From NCBI GenBank assembly GCA_949152475.1, contig OX424561.1, positions 5,146,001 through 5,210,000 of the forward strand: a DNA stretch of 64,000 nucleotides, read 5' to 3'. Positions within the stretch are counted from its first letter, which is position 1, and every line of letters begins with the position of its first letter. Source of the DNA: Terebella lapidaria (lineage: Eukaryota; Annelida; Polychaeta; Terebellida; Terebellidae). Under the pieces are notes generated by a model. The model was not told where the DNA came from. It ran no database searches and was given only the letters and a program-made list of their open reading frames with translations. A program made the translations under genes and the position numbers. Of this stretch, positions 24,227-34,300 are shown one piece after another.

Positions 24227-24611
24227 TAGTGGTCCCACGATTAGAGAAAACTGTAATCGATTAATCGTTGCCTGCTAACCGAACCGTAACCGATTAATCG
24301 TTACTGATGCCAATTTGTTTTTCACAGAGAGATACTGACTGATTGATGAAGTCTAAACTGACAGGTTGACCAGCTACGTTTGATTAACACCGAAGATAAG
24401 TTTGAGGCATCGTATTTTGCACAAGTCAAATCGAGACACACCATATTAGCATACACTTTCAGCTTGATTTTGCGGCTTTACAGGATATAAAATGGAAATA
24501 TATTGAATTATTATGCTGAATATATCTACGTTCAAGTAATCGATTACAAATTTTGTAACCGATTAATAGCATTAACCTAACCGCAGACGGTTAATCGTCT
24601 ACTCGTGGGAT
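24227..24611. mobile_element. hAT-type MITE forming the left end
   Basis: Starts TAGTGGTCCCACGATTAG and ends GATTAAC..CTACTCGTGGGA in inverted orientation, with internal GTAATCGATTAATCG inverted copies. It lacks the final CCACTA on its right, where the long arm of the larger element begins with TTGACATGTG. This suggests recombination or insertion at the shared TCCCACGA motif. Confidence 0.6.
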
Positions 24612-24612
24612 T

Positions 24613-24923
24613 GACATGTGCCCCTCTGGGACAGGTCGCGCCGCTGATTACAATCTGCGGGTTGGTCGATTCTTACTTTATCTCCTCAAAATATCGCTGA
24701 TTTAGGTGTATAATTCTATACCTCTGACATTTATGTTGCTGTATGACATGTACTCTAAATGTCTCTTCGAAACATAACTGCAATACAACATCATTTATTC
24801 AAATCAAAGAAAATTCGAACAGCGCGCGGCCATTTTGCCTGTGCGGGTCGCACTAAAAACCGTCCGGAACCGTCCTGGACCTACCAGGGAACAAATAACA
24901 CTGTCCGGGACCCGAGAAAACCA
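24613..24923 (+). repeat. Left long inverted arm
   Basis: Pairs with 27153-27466 at high identity, including CCTCTGGGACAGGTCGCGCC and the segment ending CGGGACCCGAGAAAACC. Arms this long can form a hairpin RNA if transcribed. Confidence 0.8.
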
Positions 24924-26444
24924 CCCGGGAACTGGATTGTATTGCCAGCCTCGACGAGCACGTAATAATCAATGTTTGAAAATCAGTATTGTATAGAAAA
25001 ACTTTTTGGGTGATGTCATTGTGCTAATAACTAATAATGTGTGGATATACAAACATAAAACCACAGGAGAAATGCGTTCATTGTTCATCACAGACATTAC
25101 TAAAGAACTAATTTGAATATTGACAAGATGTTTTCTGACTCAGATATGAATGTGATACTGATAATAGTACCATCAAAATAAAATAAATTAGTCAGAAGCA
25201 TAGAAATAAAACCACAATCGAAAGTACTAAAACCATAAAAATGAATAAAATATCATAATATAAAGTAAAATATTAAACTATTAATGAATAACCAAACTTC
25301 CCTCAATTCGACTTTTATGGATAATCTACATTGAAAAAACAAAAATACCGAAGCAAAAAAGAATGCTGAAGCAAGAAAAAACAGGAGCAAAATTTTATTC
25401 TTCCACATACCGGTAAATATAGTCCCAATTACATAATGATTACAGATTTCAATGCAGTTCGAGATTTGTTATTGAACTAACCAGAACATCAGCATTTCAT
25501 GAACATACTGGCAATGAGAAAATCGACTTACCAGCAATTGGTTATCATGTTTTTTTTTATCTCAAAAGTGAGTTGAATACTCGTCAAGCTTCAGCAGATC
25601 ACATGGGTGGATACAGAATGTTGGCAAAAAGGTGGCACAGTTGGTTCGAATACCTCTAGACGACCTCTACGTGCAGATGTTATCCGGTGAATTCTGGGGC
25701 TCTGGGAACTTGGAGATGTGTTGGTGATACCGTATCAACCAGTCTTTTCATTTAAAACCCTATACTTTCAACTCAACATCATCAAAATGAAAAAAAACAT
25801 ACTGCATATTAAACAACACTTAAAAAAGTGTGATGATTTTCCACTGCCACATAATATACACTATACATGTACATGTCAGGGGCAGATCAAGAATTCAGAA
25901 TTTTGAAATAGCTTAATGGCCGGTTTTGGACAAAAATTCAGCTTAGATACCCATCGATGCCTCTATTCTGAAATGCTTTCAAAAAGAACATATAGACGCT
26001 TACTGCATTTTGAAGGTATCGTCTTCGACTTACCTGCCACAACTTCTCAAAACTGCCTTATGTAGCTCATCAACAAGTATTTGATTTCATTCCTATATGT
26101 GAAGTTCGATTTTATCAGGAAAATCTGCTGATAGACATTTATTCGATCTTCAATCTTTTATTTCAATCTCTGCCTCTGGAGGTCTGCCGTGAATATGAGT
26201 TTAATCTAGTCAAGTGTATCAGAGATGACTCCTAATTCAATCAAGTGTGTAAGACTTTGGAGAAATGTCCTGTAGATGAAGCCACGGTGAACAGCACAAG
26301 ACAGCTTCTACAGTTTTATGACTCTAATTACCAGATTCATTTAAATATGTTGCTAACGTCTCACCGATATATTCTGCTTTATCTTTCGCCTTTTTGTATA
26401 CATGTTGATTCCGGAAGACAACCGAGCAAATATGCAAATTCCTG

Positions 26445-26650
26445 TGCGGACCCAGAAAGTCCATGATGGGGCCAATCTAACAAGGAGTTAGATTGCCAAG
26501 TAGATTTTCGCGATACGAGTTTGAAATTTGGTAGGAAATTGCTGTTTGACTCCCAGTCCAAGTATGCCAAGTTATAGAATGATACCATTTGGAATCGCAA
26601 GATAATCAGCAAAGAAACAATGTAACAAGTATGAAAAATCAGAGTATAGG
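26445..26650 (+). repeat. Dispersed repeat, copy 1
   Basis: Begins CGGACCCAGAAAGT and contains TTTGACTCC..TATGCCAAGTTATA and AAAAATCAGAGTAT. The same ordered motifs recur at 29338-29530. Confidence 0.6.
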
Positions 26651-27152
26651 TCTGACAATCAAAAAAGAAAACAAACAAAAAATAAATAAAAATAAAATAA
26701 CATGGCATCAATGTCATGCCACTTATTTTCGTTTCCGGAGACCGCTCAAAGCCGGTCTCAAATAATTTCATAGATCACACTATCACAGCCAAGTTAATAA
26801 TTTGCTGATATTTCAATCGGCACCCTTTGAAGTTTGAACAGTAGTGATTGCAATTGCACGCAAAGAAACACACCAGTTGAATGCACCACTTGAAATGTTT
26901 CATGCACCAGTTAAAAGTATGTTTACTGTGTTCTCTCCGTGCCTTGGAGACAAATAAATATTATTAATGTCAAAGGAGTCAAGGACTGTGGTGTTAAAAC
27001 CCCATCAGTTATTATACATTATTTCCCTATAGATGTTATAAAATTTTTACCATTGAAATATTTCTTGCAATGTCTTGTGACTAACTCGTTTTTATGTATA
27101 GTTCGGAATCATATGAGAGATCTGAATAAAAAATATAGAAAACACTCCTAGG

Positions 27153-27466
27153 CGGTTTTCTCGGGTCCCGGACAGTGGTATTTGCCCCCTGGAAGGTCCA
27201 GGACGGTTTCGGACGGTTATTAGTGCGACCCACACAGGCAAAATGGCCGCGGGCTGTTCGAATTTTCTTTGATTTGAATAAATGATGTTGTATTGCAGTT
27301 ATGTTACGAAGAGACATTTAGAGTACATGTCATTTAGCAACATAAATGTCAGAGGTATAGAATTATACACCTAAATCAGCGATATTTTGAGGAGATAAAG
27401 TAAGAATCGACCAACCCTCAGATTGTAATCAGCGGCGCGACCTGTCCCAGAGGGGCACATGTCAAC
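27153..27466 (-). repeat. Right long inverted arm
   Basis: Reverse complement of the left arm with scattered substitutions (for example CGCGCGG versus CCGCGGG near the start of the GGCCATTTTGCC segment). Confidence 0.8.
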
Positions 27467-27488
27467 TCGTGGGACCACTAGTGACAGC

Positions 27489-28612
27489 TGACTTGTCTTG
27501 AGTCAGGTGATTGACAGGAAAGAGAGCAGCCTTGCTTGTGTTAGATCTACAGTAGGTTTCAACGAGATACCATGATACGGCGCGATGCATATTTTATTTA
27601 CATGTTGCATTTATTCTCATACTTTTCATAGACGATCACAGTTGCCACATTGCACATATTGACAAGAAATGAGAAGGCGTCGACATTTTGACAATTATCA
27701 TTTTTTTCGACTTCCGCAGTGAATATTTTTAGACAACGCGTGAGACCAGTTTCGTTACAAACTAATGTTTTCGCTGCTACTGTTTTTTAGGTAGCAGTGT
27801 TTTCAAGATAAATTACACCGGGAAGTAGCTTTAACTTCTGGGGCCCATGTCGCGAGCAGTGTATTCACTCTATAGCCAACCCACCTGTTCTCAGTGAAAG
27901 CACTCCATGCCCTCCACCTTCTAGCGGGCCCCAGCCTTGAGCGGGCTCCAGACCCCCGGCCGACAAGGGCTTGCTTCAACTTGCTTAACAACATTTCAGA
28001 ACTAGACTTTCCCTCAAAATCCTAGATTTGTCTGAATCAGCCAGGCATACACTCTTTATGGGGATGGAGAATGGACTGAAGAAAACCTATAAAACACACC
28101 ACTGCATATCCCTTCAGCTTCTGGGGCCCTCAAGCCGGTCCCAGGTTCTCGGTCTTCACCACCTCGCTTCACGACATTTCATATATTGGCCTTCCTTCTG
28201 AACCCTCGATCCACCCGAGATTAGGCATTCATAAACTCTCCAAGGCCATGAAATTGGTCCAATGAGAGCCCTAGAACACACCATTGGGAATGCATAAACT
28301 TTCAGCGTCTGGGGCCCTTGAGCGGGCCCCAACCCTACGGCCCAAATGGGCTTGCTTCGCTCGCCGCTCTGCCGACCAAAAGATTTGGCCCGCCCCATCA
28401 AAATCCTATACCCGCCCCTGATAACCGTGGTGTCACTACTGTAGCCACCACGTCACAACGCTACATTTACACTGGTTTTTGACGATATTTTTGCGATGCT
28501 GAATGTTATTGTTGTATAATTTGGCTTGCTTCACCTGGGGTCAAACGGCAATTTTCTATCAAATTTCAGACTTCTATCAAAAAAATTGAAAAGTTGGCAA
28601 TATCCCTCAATG
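27489..28612. repeat. Degenerate ~210-bp repeat units, intergenic
   Basis: From about 27820 to 28430, three diverged units share CTTCTGGGGCCC, AGCGGGCCCCA, GGGCTTGCTTC and ATCAAAATCCTA. The last unit ends CCCGCCCCTGATA. The frames are open only by chance. The rest is plain AT-rich DNA. Confidence 0.6.
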
Positions 28613-29149
28613 TTAAAGGGGCACTATGAGCCTATGGGATTCTGTTTTCAGGGGATTTCCAAGATCTGTTGGCCTACGCGTCAGGACTGTTCTTTAGAGA
28701 CAAAAGGTCATCAGATGAAGTTTGATCAAGGATCTCTGCCGGGCTGATGGTCAAGTCAGCCCCAGGTCGGCTCGGCAGATATCCTGGAAGGATTGCCTAT
28801 TTGACTCAATATCTCAAAATCGATTGATTTTATTTGTAAAATTCTTTCAAAACTATTAAAAATACACTTATTGAAAAGAATTTCCGTCAGCATGCTACTA
28901 GATCCCCCATCCCATCAACCCAGTCAAATAATCTGTTCGAACTCGTGAACCCAGGAACAATACATTTTGCTGTTGGTAATACGGGTAATACGTGCGTAAG
29001 TTCCATGGCCTAGGCAGGAACATGAGCCGGGTAAAACGAAGTACATTTTCACCAGCATTGACTGTTCCTGAATGCGGGTAAAACGTGGGTGTGATACACG
29101 GGCTATTTCCAGTGTATAAACACAGCTACAATGTATAGTGCCCGTTTAA
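28613..29149. mobile_element. TTAA-flanked MITE
   Basis: TTAA plus AGGGGCACTATGAGCC on the left mirrors TATAGTGCCCGT plus TTAA on the right. The left arm has GGGGATTTCCAAGAT and AAGGATCTCTGCCG, shared with the element at 49387-49651. No coding capacity. Confidence 0.7.
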
Positions 29150-30353
29150 ATTTAAGCCCAAAACGGGACCTCGAGATTCTGAGCGTATTCGAGGATTCGG
29201 TCCTGTTTACATCCATAAGGATTCGAAGTATTATTATAATGTTGGACCAGATGACACATTGGGGTGTATTCTACACAAACATGTTAATTTCGAAAGATTG
29301 CTTTACTACAAAACCGAACAAATGCACAAAATTGTGTGCAGACCCAGAAAGTAAATGACAGGGCTGAATTTGAGATAGATTGCCTACTTTTCAATTTTTT
29401 TAAATTTAAAATTCTGTAGAAAATTGTCGTTTGACTCCAAGGTGAGGTATGCCAAGTTATAAACTGATACTATTGGTGTAAAAAAATGGTGTAAACGAGT
29501 TAGAAAAATCAGAGTATCTATCGAACCCAAATATATACCGGTTTTCGTCACGTGACCAAAGCTCAGGGTAGGACTAGCCTAAGTTCAGAAATAGACACCA
29601 TGCAGCGCGTGCAAATGTGCATTGTTTTGCCAGGAATGACTCATACTGAGCGTTGCTAACGTTATTGCTTGTTCACATGTTTTGTATCACCTTTTTAAAT
29701 TGTTCATCCTTTTTGTGTTATTTTTAAAATTTATTTTTATTTTTATATACAGTTGTAAAAAATCATGTATACAAATTATTTCGTTTTACTATATGACATT
29801 CCACAGACTGTTGTATCTCCACGCAATATTTTTATAAAACATTCTTAACGTCTTTTTGTCATATCATATTAGGCCTACTTTTCCATGCGATTTCATTTCA
29901 CTGTATGTAATACTCTTTTAACAACAAACGTATTGGAAGTTTTTCTAAATGAAGTATTGTATAGTATTGATACTGTCCAAATATCGAATATTTGGAATTA
30001 ATAACAGTTCGTGTATCAGTGAAACACGCTCCGATGAATTATAGGATAATGTTTCACGCACGATACTATGGCGTCGTTGTCAGTCACAAATATTTCTATG
30101 CGTATCTTGTCCGATGCATTGCTCAATGTTGACGTGTGATGTTCACCAGTTTACGCTCTGAGTTTACGTGAGAGTGAAAATCGCAATCAACTAGTTTTAA
30201 CTAAATTACGTTTGACGAGAAAAACATACTTATCGATATGCAGGGTATTCATTGCATTCATCATCACTGAAATTGATTTTAAGCTGTCTGTAAAAAATAA
30301 ATATACATTCACTGCCATGGTGGAGTATAAGGAAGTCGGTGTTAAGTACCAAA
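29150..30353. other. Intergenic and presumed cytochrome b5 promoter
   Basis: AT-rich. Contains copy 2 of a dispersed repeat. No TATA or initiator element could be assigned with confidence. An ATG in strong context lies at 30317. Confidence 0.4.
29338..29530 (+). repeat. Dispersed repeat, copy 2
   Basis: Ordered motif match to 26445-26650 at moderate divergence. It lies outside the hAT-like element that holds copy 1, so this is an independent repeat family. Confidence 0.6.
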
Positions 30354-30418
30354 ATGGACAACCGGACAAGGACAGAAAGACTAATATCTGGAGCAGAACT
30401 GTGCAAACACAATTCTAG
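30317..30418 (+). promoter_or_regulatory. Possible uORF overlapping the b5 start
   Basis: GCCATGG, a near-perfect initiation context, opens a 33-codon frame that ends at 30418, past the main ATG at 30354 and out of frame with it. If transcripts begin upstream of 30317, this would suppress b5 translation. If they begin between 30320 and 30350, it is irrelevant. Confidence 0.4.
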
Positions 30419-30449
30419 GAATGATTTGTGGTTGGCAATTGATGGAATT
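30354..30449 (+). CDS. Cytochrome b5 exon 1
   Basis: 32 codons from MDNRTRTERLISGAEL to AIDGI. Donor ATT/GTACGA. The ATG at 30317-30319 upstream is in another frame. Confidence 0.88.
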
Positions 30450-30852
30450 GTACGAAATTGAAAGAATTGTTTGTCAAACCAAAACGAGAAGAATTTAATA
30501 AATACCGACTAATCATATAACGTCAACCTCCATGCAGACAGTATGGCATGATGGACCCAAATTGTATTATTGCAAAATTATTCAATAAATGCTAAACCAC
30601 CTATTTTTGAACAGTTTGAAATATCACCATAAACTTTAAAAAAACCCGACATTTACTTCAATTATTCTGCAGGTATACGACATGACGGACTACATAGATG
30701 ATCACCCTGGTGGAGACGCAATTCTGCGACAAGCTGGAAAGGATGCCACCGATGCCTTCAGTCTGATCAGTGCACATTCCACTGTGAAAACATTCATAAA
30801 AAATGTGCTCAAAACAAAGACTGTAGGAGCACTGGAACCTGGATCAACATAG
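30354..30852 (+). CDS. Soluble cytochrome b5 domain protein
   Basis: Two exons (30354-30449, 30673-30852; phase 0) give 91 residues made of one cytochrome b5 heme domain. The protein is an electron carrier for desaturases, P450 systems or reductases; which partner cannot be told. The frame has AELCKHNSRNDLWLAIDGI, then VYDMTDYIDDHPGGDA and FSLISAHS. The two axial heme ligands are His43 in HPGG and His67, 24 apart as in classical b5. There is no C-terminal membrane anchor and no N-terminal signal, so it should be cytosolic (inference). The ATG context ACCAAAATGG is good and follows an in-frame stop. A poly(A) signal lies at 31017. The paralogue within the b5 family is not determined. Confidence 0.9.
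30673..30852 (+). CDS. Cytochrome b5 exon 2 (stop codon)
   Basis: Acceptor ATTATTCTGCAG, start VYDMTDYIDDHPGG, stop TAG at 30850-30852 after GALEPGST. It contains both heme-ligand histidines. Confidence 0.92.
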   Translation, partial: VYDMTDYIDDHPGGDAILRQAGKDATDAFSLISAHSTVKTFIKNVLKTKTVGALEPGST

Positions 30853-31016
30853 ATACTGACATTTGAAGCTATATATATAGGCCTACATGATCACTGGTAT
30901 TTCACTTTGACATTACCTCATACTTCGGACATGGTATGCCTCATGTAATTGTTTTATAGATATGCATGTAAATAGGGTGACATTACGATATGTACTATTT
31001 GATTCAATGATTTCAA

Positions 31017-31022
31017 AATAAA
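31017..31022 (+). promoter_or_regulatory. Poly(A) signal of cytochrome b5
   Basis: AATAAA about 165 bp after the stop codon. Confidence 0.75.
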
Positions 31023-31049
31023 CTTGCAATTGCAAAGATAAACATAAGC

Positions 31050-31055
31050 TTTATT
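31050..31055 (-). promoter_or_regulatory. Poly(A) signal of ERMARD
   Basis: AATAAA on the minus strand, about 190 bp after the ERMARD stop at 31244. It lies only 28 bp beyond the plus-strand signal of the convergent cytochrome b5 gene. Confidence 0.75.
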
Positions 31056-31243
31056 TCATCATCACAATCTTCATACATGCATTTTCAACACAAGCTGAGA
31101 AAACCAATACATTTAATTATAATGTATAAATATATTGAACATTTTTCATGATATTGAGCATGTTGAGATGCTCCTTAGAATCAGCATGGTGTTAAATATA
31201 TATCATTATGAAGTATTTTTTTAACCAGCCAAATTAGCTTTGG

Positions 31244-31379
31244 TTATCTGTTGTCAACAAATTTCTCGATCGTTGCTAAGGTGGTGTTGGTTGTCTCTAG
31301 GGCTTCCTCCCAACGGTTCTTGTCCATACTTGTGTATGTCAGAAGATTTTCACAGTATTTCAGAACAGCCCTAAGCATC
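31244..31379 (-). CDS. ERMARD: ERMARD exon 17 (stop codon)
   Basis: Acceptor [32 protein letters not shown] then NRWEEALE (human ILQYTENLVAYTSYEKNKW). Stop TAA at 31246-31244. An earlier acceptor at 31453 is open but fits the phase and length less well. Confidence 0.88.
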
Positions 31380-34300
31380 CTGCAGAGGCAAGCAGATACG
31401 AAGCAGTTAGGTTCAATGAAAGGATGGATTGCTTCATGAGCAAATATTTTACACTGCAAAAAAATTACACACTCCTACACTGCAAATTGTACTTGCTTCT
31501 CCTACAGAGTTATAGTATAAGCTGATCACTAGTAGCACTCATATGATAGGAGAATTAATTGAACACACCGTAAAATGTTCTGTTGAGAAGTATCCGATTC
31601 ACTGTTAAATTGATCCAAACAAACAAGGTATACACTGGAAATCATCAGAACCAGACGCAGACTGCAGGATAACCGGGGAATACTGCAATGTATATAAGGG
31701 TGCCAGTGTAAATCGTGAGAATGATGCTCTATGAAGTGTAAGAAGAGCGTCAAACTTGAACCCGTAATTGGAGAAACAACCGTCATCGACCTGTCAAGTG
31801 TTCTAGCGTAGGTCCTCCTTTGTCGAGATCGCAGCTCCTTTCTCTGGAATTGTGAGAATCTTTCGGTCAGACCGACGATAACTTGCTCTGACACCAGGTG
31901 GCAGCACTGCAGGATCTGGTTCAGTAAAGTCACCAACCCGTCCTCCCGCGACTGTCAGGGAAATAGTTTAAAACATGCAAACTACTGATACCCGGTAAGC
32001 AACTACTGCAGAAGTAGAAAACTGCAGGTGAAATTAAATCTCACATTTTCCCGACAATGATGATTAGTATGAATTACTTTCGCAAGTTCATTGATCAATG
32101 TATGTACGATAGATGTAGAATAGAAAATGAGGTTACTACATGAAAAATTGTTTTGTTTTTTGCCAATGCACGTGTGAAAGTGTTCTTCACCAACTTGACC
32201 AACCTGTAGTTGATTTGGAGAGCTCTTCCTGAAGAGAGTAGGAATTGGATGAAATAAATAATCTTCGTAAACTTCGGACATTGTCGACATCCCATTCAGG
32301 CACCTACAGAACAAAGATGGTCCAAAAATATATAGACAAATGACAGGAGAACCATTGATATTAAATTTGTATGGATAGTACGTGTTTATCTGATCGATAG
32401 ATGCATTTCGGCAAAAACAAAACATAGCACCCAGGGTGCTGTAGCTTACCGGCAATCATGTGAACTGCATAGAATACTGAATACATATAAATTGTTACAC
32501 TGATGTTAAAATCAATATGTTAAAACATCTTCGTAAATGTTGATAGAAACACATTTTCTGTATGGACTATAATACGAAATCAAGTTACATCTTGAAAGAT
32601 TTTTTTTGTTAATGACAAATTTTCACAGATAGTCGATTCAAAGGCAACAAAACTTATCATGCTTATACACATCACAAACGTACATAAGGATAATCTTATA
32701 CATGATTTTGAGGAAAACTGTCTGAATAGATTTCGATAAAATGACCACCAAAAGCAAAATTCATCATTTTTTCGACAAAAAAGGTCGTTTTGACCTTTCA
32801 AGGTCATTGAAGGTCAAATTCAAGGTCACCACTCAAACCACAATATATGATTTTCCATTTGAATGTGCCAATACTTAGGCTCTATCTTGAAGTGTTCTAT
32901 GAGATTACTCTGCATAGCTCCCATTATGAAAGAAAATTAGCCCAAGGGCTAAGAAAGGTTACCGGACAATATATATTTTAGATATTAGTATTTTGTCCCG
33001 TGACCTTGAAAATAAGGTCATTGGTCAATTCAAGGACACGATAATATTCGGCATATGTCATTTCTAGTATGTCCGCAATTGATTTTTAAGCTGTAAAATC
33101 AATATTAAGCGAGATATTAGCCATTATGTCCTGTGACCTTGAAAATGAGGTCAAAGGTCGAATTCAAGGTCATAGCAATATTCAGCATATCATTGCCTAT
33201 TTGTTTATACTTGATTCCTAACGGTAAAGTCGATAATAAGCGAGCTATCAGCCATTTTGTCCTGTGACCTTGAAAATTAGGTCAAAGGTGAAGTTCAAGG
33301 TCATGACAATGTTCAGAATACATCATTTTCTATATGTTCACAATTGATTGCTAAGCTGTAAAGTCGATAAAAAGCGAGTTATTAGCCATTACGTTCTCTG
33401 ACCTTGAAAATGAGGTGAAAGGTCAAATTCAAGGTCATAGCAATATTCAGCATATATCATTTCCTATATGTTCATAATTGATTCCCAAGCTGTAAAATCG
33501 ATAATAAGCGAGATATTAGCCATTTTGTCCTGCGACCTTGAAAATGAGGTCTAAGGTCAAGTTCAAGATCATAACAATATATATCATTTTGTATATGTTC
33601 ACCATTGATTGCTAAGCTGTAAAGTAGATAATAAGCGAGATATTAGTCATATTGTCCTGTGATCCTGAAAATGAGGTCAGAGGTCAAATTCAAGGTCATG
33701 ATAATATTCAGCATATATCATTTCCTATATGTCCACAATTGATCACTTAGATGTAAAATCGATAATAAGTGAGATATAAGCCATTTTGTCCTGTGACCTT
33801 GAAAATGAGGTCAAAGGTCAAAATCAACATCATCAGAATATTTGGCATATATCATTTCCTATATGTCCACAATTGATTCCTAAGCTGTAAAGTCGATAAT
33901 AAGCGTGATATTAGACATTTTGTACTCTGACCTTGAAACTGAGGTCAGAGGCCAAATTCAAGGTCACAAGAATATTCAGCATATATCATTTCCTTCATGT
34001 CTACAATTGATCCCTAAGCTGTAAAGTCGATAATAAGCGAGATATTAGCCATTTTGTGCTCTGACCTTGAAACTGAGGTCAGAGGTCAAATTCAAGGTCA
34101 CGAGAATATTCAGCATATATCATTTCCTATATGTCCACAATTGATCCCTAAGCTGTAAAATCGATAATAAGTGAGATATTACCCATTTTGTCCTGTGACC
34201 TTGAAAATGAGGTCAAAGGTCAAATTCAAGGTTATCAGAATATTCAGCATATATCATTTCCTATATGTCCACAATTGATTCCTAAGCTGTAAAGTCGATA

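Larger units (their letters stand above)
24227..27480. mobile_element. Composite hAT-like non-autonomous element
   Basis: Ends are TAGTGGTCCCACGA and its reverse complement TCGTGGGACCACTA. The flanks carry an 8-bp target duplication GTGACAGC (24219-24226 and 27481-27488). An 8-bp duplication with such ends fits the hAT superfamily. Inside the left end is a ~385-bp piece (24227-24611), followed by long inverted arms 24613-24923 and 27153-27466. Each arm encodes the same peptide-like frame (MSLRNITAIQHHLF..) pointing inward, a by-product of arm identity. The 2.2-kb centre has no transposase I can recognise. Confidence 0.75.

Noticed and set aside
24759-27317. Two near-identical ~70-residue proteins (MSLRNITAIQHHLF..) on opposite strands
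   Set aside because: They are the two inverted arms of one transposon. Identity follows from the arms, and nothing suggests translation.
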